Below are positions 24,868 to 33,685 of a stretch of DNA of 64,000 nucleotides, piece by piece. A program made the translations under genes and the position numbers. The notes below the pieces were generated by a model. That model was not told the DNA's origin and did not search any database. It saw only the letters and a list, made by a program, of their open reading frames with translations. The DNA is taken from positions 372,001-436,000 of the forward strand of contig NZ_JAEKPD010000002.1 in the NCBI RefSeq assembly GCF_016412875.1, given 5' to 3'. The stretch's first letter is position 1; every line of letters begins with the position of its first letter. The stretch comes from Palleronia pontilimi (GTDB lineage: Bacteria > Pseudomonadota > Alphaproteobacteria > Rhodobacterales > Rhodobacteraceae).

Positions 24868-25766
24868 CAAAGCCTCCGCCCAGCCTCGGCCCGCGCCCCG
24901 GTCTCGGCCCCTCCGGCGAGCCCAACGGGCAGAAGGATCAGTGCGACGAAGAGCAACGCGAAGGTGGTAATCTCGCGCCCCGAGGCGCCCAGGTACCATT
25001 GCGCCTGCGCCTCGACGACGCCCAGTGCCAGCCCGCCGATCAGCGCCCCGCGCATCGATCCCAGCCCGCCGATCACCATGGCGATCAGCCCCTTCATCGT
25101 GGCCCACATCCCCAGCTTGGTGCTGATCTGCCCGTCGGTGGCGGCGATAAGAAAGCCCGCGACGCCGCCGATCGCGGCGGCCAGGAGGAAAGTCAGCAAG
25201 GCGACCTGCGCGACGTTGACGCCCGAGACGCGGGCGGCCTCGCGATTGTCGGACAGTGTACGCAGGTGCAGACCGAACAGCGTGCGCGTCAGGATCACTT
25301 GCAGCCCCGCGACCAGCGCGGCGGCGGTCAGGAACATGACCAGGTATTCGGGCCGCAGGAACAGCGGCCCAAGCTCCAGCATCGGCAGGCCTTCGAAGGT
25401 CGGAAAGGCATACGTGCGCTGCGGAAACACTCGCGCCACGGCCTCTTCCAACTGCATCCAAAGCGCGAAGCTCGACGCCATCGAAGCCAGGGCCGCGTCG
25501 CCCCGGATCGCGGCAAACGACAGGCGCTCGACATAGGCCGAGGCGATGACTGCGCCGGCGAGGGTAGCAAGGAACACCGGGATCATCCCCGCCGACCAGT
25601 GCGAATGCAGCCAGGCACCGGCGAAGATGCCCACCAGGATCGACGGCCCGAACGCCATATTGAGCCGCCGCATCACCCCGAAGATCAGAGTGAAGCCAAG
25701 CGCCAGAAGGCCATAGGCCGAGCCGATGGCGAGCCCGTCCAGAGTGTTCTGAACGAAATCGATCAT
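24867..25766 (-). CDS. HAAT-type ABC transporter permease, LivH-like (set 1)
   Basis: 299-residue integral membrane protein. The N-terminus (DGLAIGSAYGLLALGFTLIFGVMRRLNMAFG) and the C-terminal EAA region (MWATMKGLIAMVIGGLGSMRGALIGGLALG) are diagnostic for LivH. First gene of set 1, 15 bases downstream of the LivF-like gene of set 2, so both sets could form one long transcript. No solute-binding protein gene accompanies set 1. Confidence 0.92.
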   Translation of the reverse strand: MIDFVQNTLDGLAIGSAYGLLALGFTLIFGVMRRLNMAFGPSILVGIFAGAWLHSHWSAGMIPVFLATLAGAVIASAYVERLSFAAIRGDAALASMASSFALWMQLEEAVARVFPQRTYAFPTFEGLPMLELGPLFLRPEYLVMFLTAAALVAGLQVILTRTLFGLHLRTLSDNREAARVSGVNVAQVALLTFLLAAAIGGVAGFLIAATDGQISTKLGMWATMKGLIAMVIGGLGSMRGALIGGLALGVVEAQAQWYLGASGREITTFALLFVALILLPVGLAGGAETGARAEAGRRL

Positions 25767-25781
25767 CGGCCCGGCACGACC

Positions 25782-26501
25782 TCAGCTTGCCTTGCGCGCG
25801 CCGAGATAGGCGCGGGCGATCAGCTCGTCGTGGTCGACCTCGCCGGGCTGGCCGCCGAACGTCACATGCCCCTGTTCCAGCAGGTAGAAGTGGTCGGCAT
25901 AGTCGAGCGCCAGGTTGGCGTTCTGCTCGACGAGGAAGATCGTGCGACCCTCGTCGCGCAGCTTGCCGATGATCTCGAAGATTTCCTCGACGATGATCGG
26001 CGCCAGCCCGGTCGACGGCTCGTCCATCAGCAGGATCTTCGGTCGCGCCATCAGCGCCCGGCCGACCGCCAGCATCTGCTGCTCGCCGCCCGAAAGCGTG
26101 CCCGCCTCCTGGTTGGCCCGCTCGCGCAGGCGCGGGAAGCGGTCGAGAACGGATTCGAGGTCCTCCTCCACTCCGCCCTTCGCCTTGCGGCGCGAGAAGG
26201 CGCCGACGATCAGGTTGTCCTTGACGGTCATCTCCGGAAAGACCAGCCGGTTTTCCGGCACCGTCACCACGCCTTTTTCGACGATCTGGTGCGGCTTCAG
26301 CCCCGCCAGTTCCTCGCCCGCCAGCTTCATCGAGCCGGACTGCGCCTTCAAGATGCCGGAGATCGTCCAGATCAGGGTGGTCTTGCCGGCACCGTTCGGC
26401 CCCAGAAGGCAGGTCAGCCCGCCCTCGCGGATGTCGAGCGAAACGCCCTTGAGCGCGGCGATCTTGCCGTAGGTGGTCTTGATGTCACGGATCTCAAGCA
26501 T
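25782..26501 (-). CDS. HAAT-type ABC transporter ATP-binding protein, LivF-like (set 2)
   Basis: 239 residues with Walker A GPNGAGKTT, VVTVPENRLVFPEMTV, LSGGEQQML, and ILLMDEPSTGLAP. It overlaps the LivG-like gene by 8 bases. Closest in style to classic LivF proteins. ATPase of transporter set 2, which has its own binding protein gene upstream. Confidence 0.93.
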   Translation of the reverse strand: MLEIRDIKTTYGKIAALKGVSLDIREGGLTCLLGPNGAGKTTLIWTISGILKAQSGSMKLAGEELAGLKPHQIVEKGVVTVPENRLVFPEMTVKDNLIVGAFSRRKAKGGVEEDLESVLDRFPRLRERANQEAGTLSGGEQQMLAVGRALMARPKILLMDEPSTGLAPIIVEEIFEIIGKLRDEGRTIFLVEQNANLALDYADHFYLLEQGHVTFGGQPGEVDHDELIARAYLGARKAS

Positions 26502-27261
26502 GGATCAGTTCCTCATCCTTGTGCTTGCTGCCCAGATAGGCGGCGCGCACGTCGCTGTTGGCCTGCACCTCGGCAGGAGAGCCCTCGGCGATCTTGCGGC
26601 CGAAGTTCAGCACGGCGATGCGGTCGGAGATGCCCATGACCAGCTCCATCATGTGCTCGATCAGCAGCACCGTCACCCCCCGGTCGCGCACATCGCGGAT
26701 GCGCTCAGCCAGAAGCTGCCCGTCCTCCAGGCTGGCGCCCGCCGCCGGCTCGTCCAGCAGCAGCACGCGCGGATTCGAGGCCAGCGCGCGCGCCATCTCC
26801 AGCCGCCGCATCTCGCCGAAGCTCAACGCGCTGGCGGGCAGGTCGCGCTTGGAATGCAGGCGCGAGAACTTTAGCAGCTCGTCGATGTCCGGGCTGTGCT
26901 CGCCACCCGCCTTGAACCAGCGCGGCAGGAAATGCGCGCGCCGCTGCTCGTGGCCGTTCTGGGCGACCCAGAGGTTCTGCGCCACGGTCAGGTTGCCGAA
27001 CAGGCGGATGTTCTGGAACGTGCGCGCCACGCCCATTGCCGTGCGCTCGTGCTGCGCCATGGCGGTCAGGTCGTATCCGTCCAGCGTCACTGTCCCGGTG
27101 GTGGGCGCGTAGAGCCCGGTGATCAGGTTCACCGTGGTCGACTTGCCCGAGCCGTTGGGACCGATCAGGCCGAAGATTTCGCCTTCGTGGATCGTCAGGC
27201 TCACTCCGTCCACGGCGTGGACGCCGCCGAAGTGCTTGGAGAGGTTTTCGAGGGTCAGCAT
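26494..27261 (-). CDS. HAAT-type ABC transporter ATP-binding protein, LivG-like (set 2)
   Basis: 255 residues. Walker A GPNGSGKST, GVARTFQNIRLFGNLTV, shortened signature LSFGEMRRLEMA, Walker B VLLLDEPAAGASL. The start ATG shares its first base with the preceding gene's stop codon (27261), again a coupled pair. Confidence 0.93.
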   Translation of the reverse strand: MLTLENLSKHFGGVHAVDGVSLTIHEGEIFGLIGPNGSGKSTTVNLITGLYAPTTGTVTLDGYDLTAMAQHERTAMGVARTFQNIRLFGNLTVAQNLWVAQNGHEQRRAHFLPRWFKAGGEHSPDIDELLKFSRLHSKRDLPASALSFGEMRRLEMARALASNPRVLLLDEPAAGASLEDGQLLAERIRDVRDRGVTVLLIEHMMELVMGISDRIAVLNFGRKIAEGSPAEVQANSDVRAAYLGSKHKDEELIHA

Positions 27262-28190
27262 CAGTTGGCTTCCTTCGATTCTAGGGTTTCGGTTTTCCGG
27301 CCGCGCAGGCCGAGCAGGTGTTTCATGCGCGGGGCGTGCTCGCCCAGCAGGCCGGTGGGCCGCAGGTTCATCGCCAGGACGATCAGCGCGCCGAACAGCA
27401 GCGACCGCCAGTCGCCCATGAAGCGCAGGCCCTCGATCAGGAAGCCCTGGATGAACAGGACCGCGATCAGGGTGCCGAAGACCGTGCCGAGGCCGCCCAG
27501 GATCGGGTAGGCGATGGCGAAGGTTGCCAGCAGCACGCCGAAGACGCCGTGCTCGATATGGGTCACGGTATGGGCGTAGATGCCGCCGCCGAGCCCCGCG
27601 ATGAAGCCGCCCGCGGTCATGGCGCCGACCTTCACGGCGGTCAGGTTGAGCCCAATCGACTGGGCCGCGATCTCGTCATGGCCCACCGCGCGCAGCACGG
27701 CGCCGGCGCGGGAGCGGTCCATCCACCAGAGCGCGGCCATGACCACGGCCACCACGATCCAGATGAACACGGTGACGTGCCAGACTTCCCAGCCGTTCTG
27801 CGGGAAGTAGCGGATTGCGCGGAACCCCTCGGCGCCGTTCGGGCCGACCAGTTCGCCGTTCCGCTCCACCTGCCAGGTGAGGTTGAAGAAGAACAGCCGC
27901 ACCATTTCCCCGAAGGCCAGCGTCGCCACCACCAGCATCAGCCCCTTCACGCGCAAAGCCGGGAAGCCGACGATGCAGGCGATACCGGCACTGACGAGGC
28001 CGGCGATGACGATGGCGGGCAGGATGTGCAGCCCGAACATCGCTGTCATCGCGCCGGGGGTATAGGCGCCGATTGCGTAGAAGCCGGCCTGCGCCATGCT
28101 GACCTGTCCGGTCAGCAGAACCACGTAGGCCGAGAGCCCCAGCAGCGTGTGAACACCGATGATCTGGGCAAGTCCGAAATAGAAGTCCAT
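27261..28190 (-). CDS. HAAT-type ABC transporter permease, LivM-like (set 2)
   Basis: 309-residue integral membrane protein: LLTGQVSMAQAGFYAIGAYTPG near the N-terminus, FPALRVKGLMLVVATLAFGEMVRL, and ATFAIAYPILGGLGTVFGTLI as EAA-type loop. The charged C-terminus (GRKTETLESKEAN) is cytoplasmic. Fifteen bases separate it from the LivH-like gene. Confidence 0.92.
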   Translation of the reverse strand: MDFYFGLAQIIGVHTLLGLSAYVVLLTGQVSMAQAGFYAIGAYTPGAMTAMFGLHILPAIVIAGLVSAGIACIVGFPALRVKGLMLVVATLAFGEMVRLFFFNLTWQVERNGELVGPNGAEGFRAIRYFPQNGWEVWHVTVFIWIVVAVVMAALWWMDRSRAGAVLRAVGHDEIAAQSIGLNLTAVKVGAMTAGGFIAGLGGGIYAHTVTHIEHGVFGVLLATFAIAYPILGGLGTVFGTLIAVLFIQGFLIEGLRFMGDWRSLLFGALIVLAMNLRPTGLLGEHAPRMKHLLGLRGRKTETLESKEAN

Positions 28191-28205
28191 TGTTGTGACC
28201 TCCTG

Positions 28206-29096
28206 TCAGTCGCGGCCAGCGGACGAGCCGAACAGGCCGCCGGGACGCAGGGTGAGGAAAAGGAAGAGCAGCAGCATCACGTAGATGTCGCGCTCGGTGA
28301 CGCCGCGCAGCAGCAGGAACACGTTCTCCGCCGCGCCGACCAGAAGCCCGCCGATGATCGCGCCGGGGATCGAGCCAAGCCCGCCGATAACGACGGCGAT
28401 CAGGCCCTTCACGGTCAGGCCCATGGCGATGATCGGGCTGATCACGCCCACCGCGGCGGCGGTCATCGCCCCGGCGATGCCGCCCAGGATGCCGGCGATG
28501 CCGAAGGTCAGCAGGTTGACGCGGGTTGGATCGATGCCGCACAGCGCGGCGGCGCGGGGCTGCTGAGACACGGCGCGCGTGGCCAGGCCCAGCGGCGTGC
28601 GGTAGAGCAGCCAGAACAGCACCGCCATCGCCACCACGCAGATGCCGAAGACGAACAGCAGGTCGCCGCGGATCCAGACGTCGCCCAGTTCGATGGTCGC
28701 GTCGCGGAAGACGGACGGATAGGGGAACGGCATGCCGTGGCTGGCATGGATCACCACCTCGTCGATGAACAGCAGCATGCCGACCGAGGCCAGCAGCGAG
28801 GCCATCGGGTAATGTGTGGGCGTGAAGCGGAAGCAGCAGTAATAGACCAGGATGCCGATCACGCCCGAGCCCAGTGCCGACAGCAGGAACACCAGCGGCG
28901 GCGGGGCGTCGAAGGCCAGCGAGGCGGCGACGCCGATATAGGTGCCGGCCAGCGCCGCGGCGCCGTAGGCCAGGTTCAGCTTGCGCATCACGCCGAAGAT
29001 CAGGGTAAAGCCGATGCCGATCAGGGCGTAGGTGGTTCCGAACAGCAGCCCGTCCACGAGCGACTGCAGGAAGTCGATGATAAAGAAATAGTCCAT
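28206..29096 (-). CDS. HAAT-type ABC transporter permease, LivH-like (set 2)
   Basis: 296-residue integral membrane protein with LivH features: FGTTYALIGIGFTLIFGVMRKLNLAYGAAALAG at the N-terminus and MGLTVKGLIAVVIGGLGSIPGAIIGGLLVG as cytoplasmic loop. It follows the binding-protein gene after a 107-base gap that holds a strong hairpin. Confidence 0.92.
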   Translation of the reverse strand: MDYFFIIDFLQSLVDGLLFGTTYALIGIGFTLIFGVMRKLNLAYGAAALAGTYIGVAASLAFDAPPPLVFLLSALGSGVIGILVYYCCFRFTPTHYPMASLLASVGMLLFIDEVVIHASHGMPFPYPSVFRDATIELGDVWIRGDLLFVFGICVVAMAVLFWLLYRTPLGLATRAVSQQPRAAALCGIDPTRVNLLTFGIAGILGGIAGAMTAAAVGVISPIIAMGLTVKGLIAVVIGGLGSIPGAIIGGLLVGAAENVFLLLRGVTERDIYVMLLLFLFLTLRPGGLFGSSAGRD

Positions 29097-29166
29097 GGAT
29101 GGCTCGCCTTGGCTGTCCCGCGGCCATTCCCTGCGGAAGACCGGTTGCGGTTCGGGGTGTCAGGAA

Positions 29167-29194
29167 GGGGCGCGGCCTTGATCGGCCGCGCCCC
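29167..29194 (-). terminator. Strong hairpin between solute-binding protein and permease genes of the island
   Basis: Perfect 11-bp inverted repeat (GGGGCGCGGCC at 29167-29177, GGCCGCGCCCC at 29184-29194) with a 6-nt loop, starting 9 bases after the binding-protein stop codon. No T-run, so partial attenuation or 3'-end protection is likelier than full termination. It parallels the hairpin at 488-513 in the other liv operon. Confidence 0.65.
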
Positions 29195-29203
29195 GGTCTC
29201 GGC

Positions 29204-30403
29204 TTAGCTCGAAGGCTCGTGCAGCACTTCCCAGCCCTTGTCCTTCGCATGCACGAAGACGTAGGGCTTCACCGCCTCGCCGTCGGGCATCCGCTTGTTC
29301 TGGCCCAGCAGGCCGGGGGCCTCGGTCAGCTGCGCCAGGGCGTCGCGGATCTTGCGGCGGTCTTCCTCCAGCGATTCGGCCGTGCCCTCGATCCCGGCGG
29401 CGTTGATCACGTCGCGCAGGATGAACGCGTTCTCCCAGGCCGATGCACTGTGCAGGTCCATCTGCCCGCCCTTGGCGACGACCGCCTCGGCGGCCTCGAT
29501 GGCCTCTTGGTTGACCGGCGCGAAGGAGGTCGGGATGGTCAGGCCCTGGGCCTCGGCAGCGCAGCCCGAGATGGTCTCGAGCGACGAGGACGAGGTCAGA
29601 CCGACCAGCACCTCGGGCTCGATCTTCTGCCGCGCCATTTCGCGCAGCATGCCGCAGGTGGTGAACGGGTGGGCCGAGATCGCGACAACGTTCGGCTCGG
29701 CCCGGCGCATGCCGCGGGCCTGGTTCGAGAAGTTGGTATCGGACAGCAGCCACTGGGCCTCGCCGACCACCTCGAAGCCGTTGGCCTCGGCCGCCTTCTT
29801 CATCACTTCGTACCAGGTGAAGCGGGAATGGGCGAAGTCTTCCTCGACGCCGCCGTAGATGGTCTTCAGCTCGGGATGGGTCTGACGGATCCAGGCGAAT
29901 AGGCTGTCGTACATCGTCGCCTCGGAGGGCGTGTTGCGGAACACCCATTCAGATATGCCGGCCAGGCCGCCCTTGATCGCCACGTCGGTGAAGACCGGGA
30001 ACTGCAGCCCGGTGTCGCCGCCGTCGTCGACCTTCGCCTGCAGGATGCCGAACAGCGGTTCGGCCACGTTCGAGCAGGTCGGGCCGATGGCGACCAGCGC
30101 GTCGGTCGAGGCGATCCGGCGCAGGACCGAGATGCCTTCCTCGGCGTTGCAGCGGTCGTCATAATACTCGGTGACGATCTTCGCCTGCGAGCCGTCAGCC
30201 AGCGTCACGCCGCCTGCCTCGTTGATCTTTTCGAAAGCGGCCTGCATCGCCGCGCTCGAGTTCTGGCCGAAGATGCCGACGACGCCCGAGCTGGCGCCGA
30301 AGCCGACGATGCGGATGGTCTTGTCCTGCGCGGCGGCCGCGGTGGCCAGCGCCAAGGTCGAGACGCCCAGCAGTCCGGCGGCGAGAAGCGATTTCAGTTT
30401 CAT
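29204..30403 (-). CDS. ABC transporter substrate-binding protein (HAAT type)
   Basis: 399 residues with a signal peptide (MKLKSLLAAGLLGVSTLALA, cleavage near ATAAAAQ). The mature protein begins KTIRIVGFGASSGVVGIFGQNSSAAMQAAFEKIN and carries YYDDRCNAEEGISVLRRI, typical of peripla_BP_6 receptors. The start at 30403 is where the signal peptide begins, though the frame is open further upstream. Only binding protein found in the island; it presumably serves set 2 and perhaps also set 1. Receptors with this N-terminus are frequent in clusters for aromatic or organic-acid uptake, so a non-amino-acid ligand is plausible. Confidence 0.92.
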   Translation of the reverse strand: MKLKSLLAAGLLGVSTLALATAAAAQDKTIRIVGFGASSGVVGIFGQNSSAAMQAAFEKINEAGGVTLADGSQAKIVTEYYDDRCNAEEGISVLRRIASTDALVAIGPTCSNVAEPLFGILQAKVDDGGDTGLQFPVFTDVAIKGGLAGISEWVFRNTPSEATMYDSLFAWIRQTHPELKTIYGGVEEDFAHSRFTWYEVMKKAAEANGFEVVGEAQWLLSDTNFSNQARGMRRAEPNVVAISAHPFTTCGMLREMARQKIEPEVLVGLTSSSSLETISGCAAEAQGLTIPTSFAPVNQEAIEAAEAVVAKGGQMDLHSASAWENAFILRDVINAAGIEGTAESLEEDRRKIRDALAQLTEAPGLLGQNKRMPDGEAVKPYVFVHAKDKGWEVLHEPSS

Positions 30404-30751
30404 GTGTTTTCTCCGTTGAGCTTTTCGGGACCGGTCCGGCGGAAGAAGCATCCTTCGGTGCCCAGCCCACGATCCGGCGCGTTGAAGATGCCGGAAAACG
30501 GTGCCGCTGGGGAAAGACGGAATTTCCATCCCAGCTATATGTTTTCTCTATATCGCCGCCAGGATCGGGCGACGAAAAGAACTAACACCGCGTACAGTTT
30601 GGAGAAAATTGGATTCCCGCCGACAGGCGTCACGCCGAGGATCTTGTGCTAGAAGGTCTTCCTATCGCCCATAGAGCCGCTTGGTATTTGTATCTTGTTC
30701 GGCTTTCGGTTCAGTTTGCGGCAAATCGAAACGCGGGATGGAGACAGGCAC
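30404..30751. promoter_or_regulatory. Divergent promoter region between transporter and SDR-ALDH operons
   Basis: A 348-bp gene-free region. It contains an AT-rich patch with CTATAT at 30535 and 30548 (13 bases apart) that could be a minus-strand promoter element for the binding-protein gene, and further AT-rich sequence at about 30575-30620. No regulator gene adjoins it. A LysR-type site could lie here, but no convincing dyad was found. Confidence 0.5.
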
Positions 30752-31549
30752 ATGGCTGACCGTCTGAAGGACAAGGTGGTATTCTTTTCGGGCGCGGGCT
30801 CGATCGGGCCTGGCTGGGGCAACGGCAAGGCCGCCGCCGTGGCAATGGCGCGCGAGGGCGCGAAGATCTTCGCGCTGGACGTCAACGGCGACGCCGTCGA
30901 GGAAACCGCGAAGGTGATCCGCGAGGAAGGCGGCGCGGTGGAAACCACCACCTGCGACGTCTCCAAGGCCGACCAGGTCGAAGCGGCGGTCAAGAAGTGC
31001 ATGGACGCCTTCGGCCGCATCGACGTGCTGGACAACAACGTCGGCATCATCGACCCGGGCGGCCCCGAGGAACTGAGCGAGGAACAGTGGGACCGGCTGA
31101 TGGCGATCAACGTCAAGTCGATCTACCTGACCTGCCGGCACATCCTGCCGATCATGACCAAGCAGGGCGGCGGCTCGATCATCAACATCTCGTCGATCGC
31201 CTCGACCCATTCGCTGGGCTATAGCTGCATCAGCTACTCCGCCTCGAAGGGCGCGGTGAACGCGTTCACCCGTGACATCGCGCTCAATTACGGGCCGAAG
31301 GGCGTGCGCTGCAACACGATCCTGCCGGGCCTGATGAACACGCCGCTGATCCACAGGGGCAACGTCACCTCCGTCTACGGCTCGACCGAGGCGATGGTGA
31401 AGGCGCGCGACGCGCTGGTGCCGCTGAGCAAGATGGGCGACGGCTGGGACGTGGCCTGGGCCAGCGTGTTCCTGGCCTCGGACGAAGCCAAGCACATCAC
31501 CGGCATCGAGCTGGTGGTCGATGGCGGCATCACGCTGAAGGTGAAATGA
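30752..31549 (+). CDS. SDR family oxidoreductase
   Basis: 265-residue classical SDR: FSGAGSIGPG near residues 12-21 replaces the usual TGxxxGxG with a longer glycine loop, the NAG motif is altered to DNNVG, and the catalytic region is NISSIAS...YSASKGA. ALDVNG after the second strand favours NAD. Similar variants act on aromatic or steroid alcohols. First gene of the plus-strand cargo operon; the stop overlaps the next start (ATGA). Confidence 0.9.
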   Translation: MADRLKDKVVFFSGAGSIGPGWGNGKAAAVAMAREGAKIFALDVNGDAVEETAKVIREEGGAVETTTCDVSKADQVEAAVKKCMDAFGRIDVLDNNVGIIDPGGPEELSEEQWDRLMAINVKSIYLTCRHILPIMTKQGGGSIINISSIASTHSLGYSCISYSASKGAVNAFTRDIALNYGPKGVRCNTILPGLMNTPLIHRGNVTSVYGSTEAMVKARDALVPLSKMGDGWDVAWASVFLASDEAKHITGIELVVDGGITLKVK

Positions 31550-32148
31550 CCATGAAGCTCTACGTCAACACCACCTCGCCCTTCGTCCGCCTGGTCCGTC
31601 TGGCCATCGAGGAAAAGGGCCTTTCCGACCGCGTCGAGCTGGAGATCGTCGACCCCTGGGCCGACCCCAAGGCGTTCCTCGCGGCCAACCCGGCGGGCCG
31701 GGTGCCCACGCTGATCACTGACGAGGGCCACGCCATCGCCGAGGCGCAGCTGATCCTGCGCTATCTCGACCAGATCGCGCAGCCTTCGGTGTTTCCCGCC
31801 GACGATCTTGCCGAGACGCTGGCCATCGCAGCCCCCGCCATCGGCGCGACCGAGGCCTCGACCGCGATTATCATTGGCCGCAAGTCCTTGCCGAACTTCG
31901 ACACCGACATGGTCGGCTCGAAGCGGTTCCGCAGCATCGCCGAAGGGCTCAAGCGTCTGGACGGCAACCTGCCGCGCGACTTCGCCGACCGCCCGGACAT
32001 CGCCAACTTCGCCGCGGTGACGCTGCTCGACTACGTCCTGTTCCGCTTCACCGACCGTGACTGGCTGAAGGACCTGCCCGCCTTGCGCGACTGGCGCGAG
32101 CGGCAGAAAGGCCATCCTTCCGTCGAAGCGACCATGCCCTACATCTGA
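31546..32148 (+). CDS. Glutathione S-transferase family protein
   Basis: 200 residues. The N-domain begins MKLYVNTTSPFVRLVRLAIEEKGL, with Ser in the SPF motif as likely catalytic residue, followed by NPAGRVPTL and EAQLILRYLD, standard for bacterial GSTs. The C-domain is helical. ATGs at 31546 and 31552 are both possible starts; the first overlaps the SDR stop. Pairing of an SDR and a GST resembles the beta-aryl-ether (Lig) and isoprene (Iso) glutathione pathways, but key partner genes of those (monooxygenase, several Lig enzymes) are missing. Confidence 0.9.
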   Translation: MTMKLYVNTTSPFVRLVRLAIEEKGLSDRVELEIVDPWADPKAFLAANPAGRVPTLITDEGHAIAEAQLILRYLDQIAQPSVFPADDLAETLAIAAPAIGATEASTAIIIGRKSLPNFDTDMVGSKRFRSIAEGLKRLDGNLPRDFADRPDIANFAAVTLLDYVLFRFTDRDWLKDLPALRDWRERQKGHPSVEATMPYI

Positions 32149-32176
32149 TCCGCGACCCGACCTTCCGGAGGCACCC

Positions 32177-33628
32177 ATGTCCCACCAAGCAACCCTGTCC
32201 CGCACCGATCTGAAGGCACTCGATCACTGGATCGACGGCGCCTCGGCCAAACCCGCGGGCGGCAAGTACCTCGAAACCGCCAACCCGATGACCGGCCAGC
32301 CGCATATGCGCGTGGCCGCTGGCAGCGCCGAGGATGTCGAGAGCGCCGTCAAGGCTGCGGTCGAGGCCCGCGACGGCTGGCGCCGCTATGTCGCCGCCGA
32401 GCGTGGCCGCCTGATGCTGCGGCTCGCCCAGGCGATCCGCGACAACAAGGACAAGCTGGCCGAGATGGAGCGCACCGATTCGGGCAAGCCGATGGCGGGC
32501 GCCCTGGCCGAGATCGAAGGCAGCGCGCATTATTTCGAGTTCTACGGCAGCCTCGTCTACCTGCCCCAGGGTGATGTCATCGACGTCGCCCCCGACCAGC
32601 ACGTCTTCACTAAGCGCGAGCCCTACGGCGTGATCGGCGTCATCACGCCGTGGAACCTACCGCTGAACCAGGCCGCGCGCGCCATCGCTCCCGCGCTGGT
32701 CGCCGGCAACGTGGTGGTGGCAAAACCGTCCGAGATCACCTCGCAGACCACCATCGAAATGGCGCGGCTGGCCAGCGAAGTCGGCTTTCCCAAGGGCGTC
32801 ATCAACATCGTGCTGGGCACCGGGATCGACGTGGGCGAGGCCATCGTGCGCCATGACGAGGTGCGCAAGGTGGCCTTCACCGGCTCGGTCGGGGTTGGAC
32901 GCGCCATCGGCAAGATTGCCGCCGAGCGCATTATCCCGCTGACGCTGGAGCTGGGCGGAAAATCCGCCAACATCGTCTTCGAGGACGCAGATCTCGACGT
33001 CGCCGCCGCCGAGGCCGTCAAGGGCTTCACCCTGAACGCCGGCCAGGTCTGCTCGGCCGGCACGCGCATCCTGGTGCAACGCTCGATCTACGAGGAATTC
33101 ACGCAGAAACTCGCCGCCGAGACCGCCAAGATCAAGCCGGGCGAGAACCTCGGCCCGATCATCACGCCGGCGCAGTTCCAGCGCGTGCAGAGCTATTTCA
33201 AGGTGGCCGAAGAAGACGGCGCGCGGGTACTCGCGGGCGGCAAGGTGGCAAAGGTGAAGGGCCAGGAAGAGGGCTTCTACGTCGAACCCACCGTCTATGC
33301 CGATGTCGACAACGCCATGCGCATCGCCCAAGAGGAAGTCTTTGGACCGGTCGGCGTCGCGATCCCCTTCGACACCGAGGAGGACGCAATCCGCATCGCC
33401 AACGACAGCGACTACGGCCTGATCGGCACGCTCTGGTCGCGCGACATTTCCCGCGCGCTGCGGGTCGCTGACCGGATCGAGGCGGGGCAGATCTTCGTCA
33501 ATATCTGGAACACGATGTCGGTCCAGACGCCCTTCGGTGGCCACAAGAATTCCGGCTACGGGCGCGAGAAGGGGATCGAGGCGATCCACCACTACTCGCA
33601 CCTCAAGACCGTAACGGTTAAAATCTGA
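32177..33628 (+). CDS. NAD(P)-dependent aldehyde dehydrogenase
   Basis: 483 residues, full ALDH superfamily length. PWNLPLNQAARAIAPALVAGN, cofactor motif FTGSVGVG, catalytic E258 (LELGGKS) and C292 (GQVCSAG) are all present, and it ends with the PFGGHKNSGYGREKG motif. Oxidises an aldehyde to an acid. It sits 28 bases after the GST gene. The second ALDH of the operon is distinctly different, so the two probably act on different aldehydes. Confidence 0.93.
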   Translation: MSHQATLSRTDLKALDHWIDGASAKPAGGKYLETANPMTGQPHMRVAAGSAEDVESAVKAAVEARDGWRRYVAAERGRLMLRLAQAIRDNKDKLAEMERTDSGKPMAGALAEIEGSAHYFEFYGSLVYLPQGDVIDVAPDQHVFTKREPYGVIGVITPWNLPLNQAARAIAPALVAGNVVVAKPSEITSQTTIEMARLASEVGFPKGVINIVLGTGIDVGEAIVRHDEVRKVAFTGSVGVGRAIGKIAAERIIPLTLELGGKSANIVFEDADLDVAAAEAVKGFTLNAGQVCSAGTRILVQRSIYEEFTQKLAAETAKIKPGENLGPIITPAQFQRVQSYFKVAEEDGARVLAGGKVAKVKGQEEGFYVEPTVYADVDNAMRIAQEEVFGPVGVAIPFDTEEDAIRIANDSDYGLIGTLWSRDISRALRVADRIEAGQIFVNIWNTMSVQTPFGGHKNSGYGREKGIEAIHHYSHLKTVTVKI

Positions 33629-33685
33629 CGCAATCGAATTGGCCGGACCCGCATGGGGGCCAGCCGCCGGATGAGGAGACCGTGC

